NCBI GenBank assembly: GCA_022496805.1
Contig: CM040100.1
Coordinates: forward strand, 21,915,009-21,979,008
Direction of reading: 5' to 3'
From: Pohlia nutans
Taxonomy: Eukaryota; Streptophyta; Bryopsida; Bryales; Mniaceae
DNA length: 64,000 nt
This document shows positions 1 through 11,191 of the stretch, piece by piece (position 1 is the stretch's first letter; every line of letters starts with the position of its first letter). A model generated the notes under the pieces. The model saw only the letters and a program-made list of their open reading frames with translations. It did not search any database and was not told the DNA's origin. A program made the translations under genes and the position numbers.

Positions 1-664
1 TTAAACACGTTGTTTAAAGGTGAAATTTGTTTTCAAAACTACTCAAATGAAACAAAAAAATTAAAAAAAATTAAAATTAAAAATATAAATATATATATAT
101 TTATATATATTTATATATTTATATATATTTATATATTTATATATATTTATATATATATATAAACACATTGGTACCAAAAAAACAAATCATGGAAAAGTTT
201 GATGTGCCTTAAAATGGCCTTGCCATATCAAAAAGTAACCCGAAAAGTGATCCATTTGACCTAAAAAGCAAAAAGTGTCCAAAATAGACCTGTGCACTAA
301 AATGACTCCCAAACAGTCATAACAACATCGATTGACATGAAGATTTTTTCATGACAATTAGACTTCAAGGGGAATCCAACCCAACAATGTTTATTAAAAA
401 TGGACATTGGATGAAGGAGATACAAGCCCCTGAAGTTGCAGCCATCAAAATGCGCAAAAACTGTCCAAAAAAAAACCCCTGCTTTCAAACAATTCCCAAA
501 AATTCAATACATCTCGGATTGATCTGAAATGTTCAATACACAAACTAGACATCGTTAGGAGGGTTTTTTAAAAAGTTCATTGAAATTGAACAATGTATGC
601 AAAAGTTACAGCTTCTTGGAAGTGAAAGTAACGTCCAAAATATGAACACCGGGACGGTTAGGGA
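1..664. mobile_element. Partial TTAA-type element, family E (runs off left edge)
   Basis: This stretch is similar over its length to the complete element at 6791-7596. Shared pieces include the word CACATTGGTACCAAAAA and the block around the phrase GATGTGCCTTAAAATGG. The right end (GGGACGGTTAGGGA near 651-664) matches the end of the complete copy but has a damaged TTAA flank. It contains no coding frame. An AT-rich minisatellite (about 88-163) lies inside it. The left end is outside the window. Confidence 0.55.
84..163. repeat. AT-only minisatellite
   Basis: The stretch is made only of A and T, in repeated TATATATTTATATATT units of variable phase. It lies inside the partial family E element and is absent from the related copy at 6791-7596, so it expanded after the copies separated. 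Confidence 0.8.
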
Positions 665-1460
665 CTAGGGTCAAAACTTATGAATGATCAAACATCTTTT
701 ATTCGTAGTGGAAAAAAAAATCATATATAAATTTTGGTAATGTTTTGTAAATGGTATATCCACATCACTTAGTAAACTTCAAGTCATATAAGTTATACTC
801 TACTTAATCACTTTTACATAATCATTGTTTGCTTTATGTGCCTAAAATTTGATTAACCTGTTCCCTCTCCATTGTTGAAAACATGTTAAAATCCATTAAA
901 TTAATACAATATTCTTGTGCTAGTTTGGTTAACTTTTGATCGAGATTATGGATCTTCCAATTAAAGTGATACTCAATCAATTTTTCAAGAAGCTTACAAT
1001 GAAAATATGTTACATCAAAATTAACAGTGTTGACGTTTCAATTTAAGAAATGACCCTAAAATATTTCACTAAAATTTAGCTTATTGAAAAAATAATAAAG
1101 TATCCACAAATGAGATAATGTTTACAAAACCGTTGCATCAAATTTTAGTTTAAAAATTGTTAATGGACCAAATGAAATCAAATTTCGAATGTTTACCTTA
1201 AATTTTATTTTAAAATGACGATGATATTGTAAGCAAATCTCACCATATACAGTAGATGTAATCTAAATCCAAAACCTATGATTGACTGTGAGTACACACA
1301 GACAATATTTTGAAAATTCACAACTTATTCACACAATGTCCAAATAATGCATGCTGATTTATTTAGGAATTTTTTTTTCCCCTACCAACGAAAATAACAA
1401 TACTTTAAAAATTAGTATATATATGCTCAATTATCATTAGTGTCAATTACGTACTAGGGA
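665..1460. other. AT-rich stretch without recognisable genes
   Basis: I see no coding frame of note, no terminal repeats and no RNA gene. Composition is strongly A+T rich. Confidence 0.5.
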
Positions 1461-1467
1461 ACGAGCC

Positions 1468-1546
1468 GCATGCTGCGGATTATGCAGCAGCAAGCGGCCC
1501 TGGGCGAGACTTGTGGCCGCACGCTGCTGCAGAATCCGCAACATGC
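1468..1546. repeat. GC-rich imperfect hairpin
   Basis: The left arm GCATGCTGCGGATTATGCAG pairs with a right arm reading CTGCAGAATCCGCAACATGC, apart from a few mismatches. A loop of about 25 bases separates the arms, which end in AGCGGCC and GGCCGC. It opens a GC-rich island (about 1460-1725) in AT-rich DNA. The island has short open frames on both strands but no recognisable protein. Confidence 0.6.
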
Positions 1547-1877
1547 GACCCATTTCCTTGCGTCGAGAGCCAAGGGAACTTTATTTGAACATCGTGGGAA
1601 CGTCCGAATCGATCGACCCAACGGACTCAGTTGCAGAATCGACCACACTCCTCCTGCAACGCATTCGGCTTCCTAACGCAGCCTCAAAGTCTATCGAATC
1701 AGCCACCAAGGCTCGTAACGGATGCACATACCTTACTATTACATTACATGACACAGAACATCATTTTCACTTTTGAAAGGAAAATGAAATACTCTGATTC
1801 ACACTCATCGTAGCCACAAAAGCTACAAAGGTTCACATGGGCGGAATAGCATTGAGGATAAGCTGGCTTGACATTAA

Positions 1878-2418
1878 CCCCTAAATGACCGATCGACCAT
1901 TTTCTGGTCGCAGCCCAAACAACATTGATTGCCCATGGGTAGGAAATGACATTTTTTGAGTTTTGATTTTTTGTCGAAATTGGGGGTAGAGATCATGTTC
2001 TAGTGTTGTTTGATACATTTCATTCGCGATATTGAGGCTCACTAAGGATTGTTTCAAAGACAAACACCTCAACATTATCCTAGTGTTATAAAACTTTCTA
2101 TTTCGGGAAAGTAACGATGTTCTCTCATTTGAATTTTTTGCTTTTCTAAATTTCATAATAGATTGTCTATTTTTAACCAATCATACCAAATTTCAAATTC
2201 TAAAAATAAAAATTGTAATTTTGGTGAATATTAAATGGTAAATGCTTCTAAATTCATTAAATGAGTGTCTAAAACATTTTTTGAAAGTTTGACCATACAG
2301 ATAATTACTTAACATCATGCTTCTCATTTTCTCTTTTAAACCAAACTTCATCAAAGCTATAGAAGTAACATTTTATAACACATCTAGGTTTTGCCTTTAC
2401 CCCTCTATCATTTAGGGG
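1878..2418. mobile_element. TTAA-flanked MITE, family A copy 1
   Basis: The ends CCCCTAAATGACC and TCATTTAGGGG form an inverted repeat of about 11 bp. TTAA lies directly outside both ends (1874-1877 and 2419-2422). It is 541 bp long and non-coding. A second copy in the opposite orientation is at 23737-24293. Ends starting CCC next to TTAA resemble the piggyBac superfamily, but no transposase is present, so the class is an inference. Confidence 0.75.
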
Positions 2419-2616
2419 TTAATAACTTACACAACTTACCATAGTCAACACTTTGAAAAAATCACTTGATCCAATCAAATAATTCTAAACTTCAAGGAAA
2501 TTATTTACTTCATTATTTACCCGACTGAATATTCTCATATAATACAGAGGATACTCTATGATAAAAGAATTGTTCTCTATAATTTTCCCAGATTCTTGTA
2601 ACTCATTTACTGTTAG

Positions 2617-3542
2617 CTCCTAAACTTTCATCTGTCCAGAAAGTGGACGATGTACAGTACACAATGAACACAGATTTCTCATCCGTCATTGATTTTTTGC
2701 AATGTCGAATTTTTACTACATATTTAATGGGAAGTTAGCTTCATTCATGTGTGATCGGATTAAAAAGGGGATGATTTGTGAAAATTTTATGCCTCGTTTC
2801 ATGTTGTAATGATTCACCCAAAATTTCAAAGATTTTGGTGTAAAAATGCTCTTAAAAAAGTCAACTCATAAAATTAACCCTTAAACGACAATTTGGGTCC
2901 TGGGTGGGCAGCCCGGAAAGAATCTAATTTTTATTTTTTTATTTTTATTTTTTTCAAAAACGGCTCTGCAGTGCACTGCTAGCTAGCACTCTAGCACTGC
3001 GGCACTGCTGAACTTCAGCTGTCCCAACCTCAAAACTTGTTCAATTTGATAACTTTGATTGCTTACCAACGATTCCACAATCTCTCAAATGAGGCGAAAA
3101 TTTGGAATCTAAATCGCTTTTTCAGTAGCTTTCCAACGCAACAAGTCTCGCTTGATTTGATTGAGAAATGAAACTTCTGTCTCCAATATTCCTTTAAACC
3201 AAGCCCGTGGGGCTTGGGTTGTCGTTTAAGGGTTAAGCAACCAAAAATCTCCAAAAATCACTACACTTAGAGTATTAGAGTATTACATTTCAACCAATCA
3301 CAACAAATTGTCAATATCTTATTCGTAATCAAATTACAAAAGAATTTTGAATTTGAAGTTTCAAATTTTATACAAAAATATTGGTGACAACAATCATAGA
3401 ATTAACCATATAGATAGAATCAAAAATCATTTTGTACAACTTTTATTCATACATCAAGTTCAAAAATATCCCTCTTAGTTGTAATTTATAATGCATCTTT
3501 GCAAAACTGCCGAATTTGGAGAGGGGTGAGAACGTTTAGGGG
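2617..3542. mobile_element. TTAA-flanked MITE, family C, split by a nested element
   Basis: The left end is CTCCTAAACTTTC after TTAG (2613-2616, a one-base change from TTAA). The right end is GTTTAGGGG followed by TTAA (3543-3546). The sequence is alignable, in reverse orientation, with the uninterrupted copy at 13526-14093. The family B element at 2878-3232 is inserted in it. Without the insert it is about 570 bp, as in the intact copy. Confidence 0.75.
2878..3232. mobile_element. TTAA-flanked MITE, family B, nested in family C
   Basis: The terminal inverted repeat CCCTTAAACGACAA is perfect for 14 bp. TTAA flanks both ends (2874-2877 and 3233-3236). The intact host copy at 13526-14093 has one TTAA at the matching place (reverse of ATTAAGCAACC), so the flanks are a target duplication. 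The element is 355 bp, non-coding, with GC-rich subterminal parts and a CACTGC-rich centre. Confidence 0.85.
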
Positions 3543-4120
3543 TTAAAACTTGAGCCATATGAAGTAGTAAATGCATGATTTCAGGTGAGAAAACGGCTAT
3601 GCATGTGCAGAATTCTTAGGTTTCAGCCTCGTTTGTTGCCCGCACCACAGAGCACGAGAGGATTTCAAGAACCTCGGGCATTGCAAAAAACATCGAGTGA
3701 TTCTCCTTCAATGCACAACTAACTTACAAACTTGAATTGCTGCAAAACTTGTATGACAACCACTCAATACACATTGAGTGAAATCAATTAAGTTAAACAC
3801 TGCAGCACTTCTCACCATGTCACATCAGCCATTTACAATGTCGTGCTGCATTTCAGTGGATTTTTAAGTATCGTAGTCGGTTGTTAGGATCGGCAAAAAA
3901 TAATTATAAAAAGAGAAGCCCAAATTTTTAGGAATTTTTTTTCTTCAGAAATAAAATAAAATTGTATGGCGAAAAAGAGAATTTTAGAGAACATTCATAT
4001 AATTTGGCAAACAAATTTATTGAAAAGCTATTTTTCAAAAACAATTACTATTTGGCATCACATGCCAATCCTAACATTCAGATACAGTATTCATGTAGTT
4101 CTCCTTTTTACATAAACAAG

Positions 4121-4274
4121 CACTAGTAGAAAGGGTGGTCTTTGGACACCAAGGAATTGTGTCATAGCATGGTGCCCAAGGCCTATATTGGCACTAGCTT
4201 GGTGCCAATATGGGCCTTCTGCATCATGCTTTGACAGTATTCCTTGATACCTAGGTATGGCTTTTTTACTAGTA
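4121..4274. mobile_element. CACTA-like MITE, TSD AAG
   Basis: It starts CACTAGTAGAAAGGGTGG and ends in the reverse form TTTTTTACTAGTA. AAG occurs on both sides (4118-4120 and 4275-4277). A 3-bp duplication and CACTA ends are hallmarks of the CACTA (En/Spm) superfamily. The body is a 154-bp imperfect palindrome centred on GGTGCCAATA and has no coding capacity. Relatives are at 7882-8023 and 10453-10604. Confidence 0.8.
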
Positions 4275-5384
4275 AAGTCGAGGTTTTAATCTTAGGTAAG
4301 TGATTTAACTATGACCCTGAGACTATGACGCTTACCCAAAATCGATCCCTATACATTCTTGCTAGTAATGTGCATCATTTGAATATGACAAAAGTTTGGT
4401 TGATTCTATAATCAACACTTTGAAAATTCAAAATTTATTCATACAACAATAAAAAAAAAATGCATACTAAGAGAATCTAAAATCCTTTTTCAATCTTCAC
4501 TAAAATCCAACAAACACTAAGATATATTAATAATAAGAACCATCTTCATATGTTTATTCAAACAATTATGAATCAATTACCTTACATGAAGGCACATTTT
4601 TTCTTCTCCTTCTGACATATCTTTCCACTCAGAAAATGATCCCTCGCAACTAAAGATTTCTTGAAGATTCTATGTTGAATAAGCTCATCAGGCTCGGTTT
4701 GACCTTTAAGGATTAAGTATACTACACCGAACCATCAGGGTTGGCATCTCATGCCAAATAATTTTAAATAATTGGAAAATTTTCTTTCAACAAATGCGAA
4801 ATTCTATAAATATTCTACAAAATTCTCTTTTTCACTATACAAAATAGATTTGCTTTTGAAAAAATAATTTCCTATGGATTTGGGGTTCTCTCCTTATAAT
4901 TATTGTTTGCCAATCTTGACAACCAACTATGGTGCTCATTTAAGAGGTGAAAGTAAAAATACAAGGTGAAAACTTTAAGAAAAACTCTATCTTCTTTAAT
5001 GAGTTCAATCGATTGAATGTTTAAAAAGAAACGGATTATTGTGTAGAAACAAAAAGAAGATTCCAAGTTTCCAGTCCAAAGATTCAGAGAAGAAGGAAAA
5101 AAAGATTCACACATGACTGACTGTAGTCCCATTCAAGTGGGTTTATTTGTTTGTGCGTCCCTGTGATTGTTTCTGATGGAGTTGCAAGTCAGTCAGCAGC
5201 CGAAGTGTGTCAAGATTCACCCTCAACAGCTTTTAGGGAATATCAGCCTGCTTGTCTCTTGTTATTGTTTGTCAGGGATGATGAGAGTCTGCAAAAATGC
5301 AGTAATATAATTCAATTACATAAAACACCCATTCTACTACTAAATGATTACAAAACAATCATATCATTTCAAGTTATCATTTGA
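4275..5384. other. No gene seen
   Basis: This is AT-rich DNA with short random frames. Nothing in it is recognisable as a gene or as a bounded element. Confidence 0.4.
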
Positions 5385-5606
5385 CCCCTAAAAGACCAAG
5401 AAGTCCAAATTGGACTTCGTGTTTTTTTAGCAATTTTGAGTAGGTTCTACATAGACTTCCTTTTGTTCAAATTTGTTTGTTTCTTGACCATCATATGCAT
5501 TATTCTTCACTGATTATAGTGATACAATATTTTGAATTATATATATTTCACAATATGATTAATTGAATTTGCCATTTAAATCCATGAAACCTTGGTCCTT
5601 TAGGAG
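5385..5606. mobile_element. TTAA-flanked MITE, family D copy 1
   Basis: The ends CCCCTAAAAGACCAAG and CTTGGTCCTTTAGGAG form an inverted repeat of about 16 bp. The flanks are TTGA (5381-5384) and TTAA (5607-5610). It is 222 bp and non-coding. Copies 2 and 3 are at 32111-32314 and 32638-32876. Confidence 0.75.
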
Positions 5607-5704
5607 TTAAGGAAAAAATAAAATAAAATAAATCCAGATGAAAAATAATGACTTTGGTATCTTGCTATATGCTAGACTTCAAATTTTGAAATGGTAAGCA
5701 CTTA

Positions 5705-6205
5705 GAGCATGCCCAACAACATGGGACTGCAATAGCCCAACGCTAAGATATTGGAGGTTTGAGGTAAATATGACCCCAATAGTTGTGTACCATACGCTAA
5801 GAAACTTTGGTGGTGGCCTAAGTTGGGGTTTCTAACGCCATGTACTCCTCTCTTAGCGCCTTTGATTATCTGGCGCTAAACAAGCAGTCAACTGATCAAC
5901 GCGGCATGGAGAAGGACTAGTGATGTATGGAGATGCAATACGAGGCAATAGCAAGTTGCCAACATGGACTAGTGATGTATGGAGATGCAATACGAGGCAA
6001 TAGCAAGTTGCCAACACGGACTAGTACATACCGCACCAAGTCAATGAGATATCGGTGACTCGTTTTAAATCTAAAATTGCCATATTGGTACCTAATCGTG
6101 GTAGTGTTGCTGGAGCTGACAACGTACTCTTTCCCTCAAGCTCACACTAAACCCAAGTAAAATGGCGTTGGACTCTTGATTCTTATCAAATTGTTGTGCT
6201 TGCTC
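5705..6205. mobile_element. PIF/Harbinger-type (Tourist-like) MITE, TSD TTA
   Basis: The terminal repeats GAGCATGCCCAACAAC and GTTGTGCTTGCTC are flanked by TTA on both sides (5702-5704 and 6206-6208). A 3-bp TTA/TAA duplication is typical of PIF/Harbinger. It is 501 bp and non-coding. An internal 52-bp unit is duplicated (5914-6025). Confidence 0.7.
5914..6025. repeat. 52-bp tandem duplication
   Basis: The unit beginning GGACTAGTGATGTATGGAGA starts at 5914 and again at 5966, and the first 8 bases recur at 6018. The two full copies look identical apart from one base near the junction, so the duplication is young. It lies inside the Tourist-like element. Confidence 0.9.
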
Positions 6206-6322
6206 TTAGCAACTTAATCCCAAATTGGCTATCTAAGTACTCTACACTCTTTAACTCTATTAGAGCACTACATGTTGCTAGTTGTTTGACAATTAAAACC
6301 TCATAAAAATTTCAAACGTAAC

Positions 6323-6347
6323 TCAATTATTATTATTATTATTATTT
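6323..6347. repeat. (ATT)n microsatellite
   Basis: A short run of ATT trinucleotides in non-coding DNA. Confidence 0.8.
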
Positions 6348-6790
6348 CATTTTTTTGTAGTTTCTTATAGAGAGTTTCAATTGTTAAGAATATCAAAAAT
6401 TGGAAAATTTGCACTTAGTAGTTGATATTTACTTAAGAAGAATTAAAGCATTGCTTGTGTAAAGTGTGGGTGCAGCGTGCACACATTAAAAAAAAAATTG
6501 CAAAATTTCACAATAAAAGAAGTGGATGAGTGTCTATATCCTTCAATTTACAATATAGATTTCAAAATTGCATGAACCTTGACTCGTGAAATTCACAGTA
6601 CAAATTTGTGATCATGATTTTGTGTCATGTGCACATTTAACATTACATGTGATTTTTAGGAAAAAAGTGATGTTTACAGTAGTAACCAAACATTAGGGTG
6701 AATAAGAAATATTTCTAAAATGAAATGCTCGTTTTTTTAGAAAAGTACCTTTTTGAAAAAAATCGTGTACGATGAATAAAAGAATCTTAA

Positions 6791-7596
6791 CCTCTAAGCG
6801 TCCCTAGCTTTTTTGAGCTTAAAAATATCATTGTTTTTGATGTGTTATAGGTCTAAATGTAAGTGAGGTATAGAAATCTCAACTGTACAATCTTGTAGTA
6901 TACATGTTGTAAATGATGTGGATCAAATTTGGAGTCATTTTGGCACATAGATTGCAAGATCATAATGTTTTAGTGTTAAAAAAGAATGCTGAAATTTTCC
7001 TAGCAACACATTAGAGGTGAAATTCATTTTCAAAACTACTCAAATGAAAAAACTTAAAACTATAAAGTGGTTTAAAATCATCATATAAACACATTGGTAC
7101 CAAAAACTCATGATTTTTTTTAGATGTGCCTTAAAATGGCCTTGCAATGTCCAAAATTAGCCTGAAAAGTGACCCATTTGACTAAAAAGCAAAAAGTGTC
7201 CAAAATAGACCCATGCACTAAAATGACTTTCAAACATTTATAACAACATGGATTGACATGAAAAGTTTACCATGATAACTAGACTTCAAGGGAAATCCAA
7301 CCTGACAATGTTTATTGATAATGGACAAATGTTGGATGAAGGAGTACAAGCCCTCGAAGTTGCAACCATCAAAATGTACAAAAACTGTCCAAAATTAAGA
7401 CCCGTGCAATAAAATGATTCCCAAAAATACATTACATCTTGGATTGATTTAAAATGTTTACTACACAAACTAGACATCACGAGGGGGGTTTTGGACAATT
7501 TCATTGAAATCAGATACTATATGCAATAGTTACAGCTGTTCGAAGGTGAAAGCAACCCAAAAACGTCCAAAATATGAACGTCGAGACGGTTAGGTG
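6791..7596. mobile_element. TTAA-flanked element, family E, complete
   Basis: The left end CCTCTAAGCGTCCC and the right end GACGGTTAGGTG are flanked by TTAA (6787-6790 and 7597-7600). At 806 bp it is the longest TTAA-type element here. It has no convincing frame. A partial relative occupies 1-664. Confidence 0.7.
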
Positions 7597-7881
7597 TTAA
7601 AGAACACTCAAAAGTATTCCATGTATTAACACTTTTTTTCAAAAAATGAATAAATTATCAATACGCGTCAACCTTACCATCCATCTATGGTAGTTCATCA
7701 ATCTTTGCAGGATACTAAGTACTTATATAGTATCCACACTTTACACTAAAGTACTTCAGCCTATTACCATCGTGTTTCGAATGCCGCTATTGTGTATCGT
7801 AGGTAGGCATTTTTGGTTTGGAATGTGTACCACCAAAACATGAGGGTGGAATTGGAAACATGATGATAATACATTGGCGTA

Positions 7882-8023
7882 CCTCAGTAGAAAAGGGTGC
7901 TCTTTGGGCACCAAGGAATAGTATCATAGAGAGCAGTGCCTAAGGTTCATATTGACACTAGTTTGGTGCCGATTGACCTCTAACACTATTCTTTAGAGCC
8001 CAAAAAGCACCTTTCAACTAGTG
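7882..8023. mobile_element. Degenerate CACTA-like MITE
   Basis: The body matches the elements at 4121 and 10453 (AGTAGAAAAGGGTGCTCTTT at the left; CACCTTTCAACTAGTG at the right). The left terminus is mutated, and the flanks GTA and GCA differ by one base. It is an old copy. Confidence 0.6.
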
Positions 8024-8079
8024 GCAATATTTTCAGAGTTTGCAACAATACAATAGAAAACAAAATTTCAGAGCTACTA

Positions 8080-8260
8080 GTATGAAGCACCAAAAAGACC
8101 CACATCTAGTCTAGTTCTTCATGTGAGGTCTTCTCGTGAGTCTTTTTGCTACACTAAATAGTGTATTTTAGTGTCCGGGACAGTATTTCTCAACCCTAAC
8201 ACTATTTAATTTTAGGGAGATATAGTGTCCGTGTAAGAAAAAAATGAATGTAGTATTCCA
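8080..8260. repeat. Fragments of two other MITE families
   Basis: The part near 8085-8150 resembles the elements at 27948-28066 and 34572-34686 (AAAAGACCC...CTTCATGTGAGGTCTTCTCG). The following part, with ACACTAAATAGTGTATTTTAGTGTCCGG-like words, resembles 34688-35044. Boundaries are not clear. Confidence 0.4.
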
Positions 8261-8493
8261 GTGACATATAGCAACTTTATAACAAACATGGCATGCCACC
8301 TCATGTCACTCTCATTACTTGGAAAGAACATGGCACTTTTAGGCAAATCATCAAAGATGATCTACGTGTTAGTACCTTCCTCACCGCCTCGCAACTTGGT
8401 AGGTACTAACTTGCACATTATCTTTGATAACTTGCTATGCTTCACAATTACCTAGTCCATAGTTCTAGTCCATAGTTCCAGTATTGTGAGTAA

Positions 8494-9116
8494 AGTTCCC
8501 TTCATACTATGGCCGAAGGTCGGGAGGCCGTTGATTTCCACCAATTGCAAAAAACCAAGAATTCAGCTTTTCGACCCTTCACACTAGAGGCCAAAGTCCA
8601 AAGGTTGTCGCCCTCCAAAATGCCTACATGGCAATACTTTTTGACCAAGGGGACGAATTCTCAAAGGAGGTTTGGGTCGGACAGGAATGGAAACCCAAAC
8701 TTTGGTCGAGCAGCCGTTGATTTTTTTTTCATAAAATCAAAACCATATTTTATTGCCTATTTTCAGCCCATTTCTTTGGACTCTCAACAAAGTTTGGACA
8801 CTCACATAGCATTCAATAGCCTTCAAGAAGGCTGCCTTTTAGTTTCATCCACCTTTATAGATGGAGTGATCAGTGATCTGTAATTGAATGGGCTATTGAA
8901 TCAAATAAACAATCATAGGACACTGTTGAATTGTGACTGAGTGAGTGCTTTCGGTTACTATTCACCATAGTTAATTGCTCTTGCTTAATGCCACCTGCCC
9001 CCATAGCTACTGATGTGATGTGGAATGTTCCACATCATTTTGTTGAGGGGAAAGCAGCAGTCACAGAGACTATCCCACGGCCTCTCGACTTGGACGGCCA
9101 TGGTGTGACGCGACCC
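8494..9116. mobile_element. PIF/Harbinger-type MITE copy 1, TSD TAA, split by a nested element
   Basis: It is homologous to the clean copy at 24362-24724. The shared ends are CATACTATGGCCGAAGGTCG at the left and CGGCCATGGTGTGACGCGAC at the right. TAA flanks both sides (8491-8493 and 9117-9119). A 269-bp element (8805-9073) has inserted into its right half. The open frame 8509-8883 runs across both elements and is not a gene. Confidence 0.75.
8805..9073 (+). mobile_element. CATAACATTCAGTAGCC-family element, nested
   Basis: It matches the intact copy at 46626-46945, including the segment CTTTTAGTTTCATCCACCTT and the palindromic word GATGTGGAATGTTCCACATC. The right terminus is truncated at GAGACTAT. 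It lies between two parts of the Harbinger-type MITE, as comparison with 24362-24724 shows. Confidence 0.7.
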
Positions 9117-9608
9117 TAACAGTGAGTGCATGGCAATGAGTACGTAGAGCCAGAGCACTGACATTCATTCACAGTCAGATTTGCAGAGTGTCAATCCGTA
9201 GGAGGGCATCCACCCGTACACCTGAGCCGCTCCTGGAAACCTTTTTTCTGACAGAGTTCTGATAGGACCCCCAGTGATGCCCCTCTGCCGCTTGTGTATT
9301 GATGAGAGAAAATCATTTGGCCTCACTCTGCCAGGCTAACCAGGAATTATAATAATCCCATGTGATTAGAATACGTGGTTTTATTACTTAGAATATACAG
9401 CCTGATTATCTGCACTTTCAAGCTGACTGAAACGAGTCATAATATCATTCAATTCTGTTGACAATAATGCAGGCAGGCAGGCTCCGTTGCGTTACAGTAT
9501 GAGCTACGGTAACTTCTACTCATTTATTTCACCTACAGTAACGCAACGCTAGAGCAACGTCTTTTTTTAGGCCTGACCACTGAGTTAATATCTATTTCTA
9601 CGTTCGAT

Positions 9609-9913
9609 GGTCCATTCACACCAAGAAGCTTCAGCACTTGCGTTGCGTTCCTGGAATGCTTCAAGGTAAATTTCGAAAATAATACACAATTTCTTGCGGT
9701 GTCAAAGCCTTGTCTCTTCTTGGTTTTAGCAAACGCATGTACGTTGGTAGAGCGCAAATTTCTTGCGGTACCCAAAATGCGTTGCAGCAACTTCTTGCAT
9801 GCGTAAGGTTAAAAATAAATAAATTACAGGATCACACTGTAGCTACCAGAAACTTACTTGATGAACGCAAATTCTCTGTTGCACTTGCGTTGGTTGATTG
9901 GTGTGAATGGGCC
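9609..9913. mobile_element. Putative MITE with GGTCCATTCACACCAA ends
   Basis: The terminal words GGTCCATTCACACCAA and TTGGTGTGAATGGGCC are inverted. The body is rich in TTGCGT and ACGCAA words. No target duplication is clear. Class unknown. Confidence 0.45.
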
Positions 9914-10452
9914 ATGAGAGTGGTTCACTCAAATACGTGTACGTTCGTAAGATTATAAAAACTCTCTAGTCTGATAACATGGACATTAGAAAAAAAAATT
10001 GAGGCAAGAAAAAGCTGCGAGTTGGTGCAGTAGTTGCATGCAAAAAATTAAAATTAAAATGTCAAAACTAATGTGGCCAAAATTCGAGTTTATTAATTTT
10101 TTGTATTTTAAATTTGTTTTTACCATCTTTGGAGAAGCAACATCTCCTTTACATAAGGCATGGGGTTGTATTCAACCCCACCAACTTCCGTAGTTGGTTC
10201 TAGCTCTCTTTCTACACCTCGGTGATCTTGACTCCAAATCAAAATTGTACCGTCGTACGCGAGGGTGGAATTGAAAACATGGTGGTAATAGGTTGTTGTA
10301 CCTTGCTCACAATCCTTTACATCAGTGATGGATTGCATAATGGCAAGGTATCTTAAATCTAAATGACTCTTAAATTTCAGTTACCCTTACTCAATTCAAA
10401 TATACCCAAAAATTAAGGGTGGTTTAAATGTAGTTACCTTTAGCAATACTTA

Positions 10453-10604
10453 CACTTATCGAAAGGTGGTCTTTAGGCACTAAGGAATAGTGAGAGAGCA
10501 TGGTGCCCAAAGACACTATTGGTACTAGCTTGATGCCAATAGTGACTTTGGACATTGCGCTCTTGCACTATCTTTGGTGTTCAAAGACTACCTTTCAACT
10601 ACTG
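10453..10604. mobile_element. CACTA-like MITE, degenerate ends
   Basis: CACTTATCGAAAGGTGGTCT at the left and ACCTTTCAACTACTG at the right enclose a 152-bp imperfect palindrome homologous to 4121-4274. The flanks TTA and TTG suggest a mutated 3-bp duplication. Confidence 0.65.
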
Positions 10605-10724
10605 TTGGCTCATCACTAATATAGACCTTCTGATGGTGATGATAAGGTAGTTCCAGAAGATAACCTTCGTTGTACTTTCATCATTGATTTCACAATAATT
10701 TCGTTTAGGAGGCAAAATGTTCAA

Positions 10725-11156
10725 CATTGAAACACCCAATTCGCTAATTTTGCACTTGGCCATATAATCATGCACTTGGCCCCCAAGCGCATTAAGAAAA
10801 TAGTTTGAAAAAATCTCTTAAAAACAGAGATTTTTGTCTTTCTACAATCCTCTACACTATAAAGAAACAATTGTTTAATTTATTTCTCATCCTTATCTTT
10901 ATCTTTTATTTTATCTTTATCTTTATCTTATCTTATCTTTTCTTTTATCTTGTATTTTATTCTTGTCTTCTTTCTTGTCTTCCTTCTTCTTTTTCTTCTA
11001 GTCTTCCACTGGTCTTCCTCTTTTTTCCTTCACCTTGCCAATTTTGAAGTTTAAACAATAATTTTCTTAAAAAATAAAAATCAGGGAGCAGGCTGAATCC
11101 AATACAGGCCCTGAAATGAAAAATGAAAAATGAAAAAAAAAAAAAAAAAAAAAAAA

Positions 11157-11191
<35 letters not shown>

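Noticed and set aside
1874..2422. Reading TTAA elements as Harbinger-type with TTA or TAA duplication
   Set aside because: That would make the two ends unequal by one base, while the TTAA (or TA) reading keeps them symmetrical.
8509..8883. 124-codon plus-strand frame
   Set aside because: It lies across a Harbinger-type MITE and its nested element; the homologous copy at 24362 does not keep the frame.
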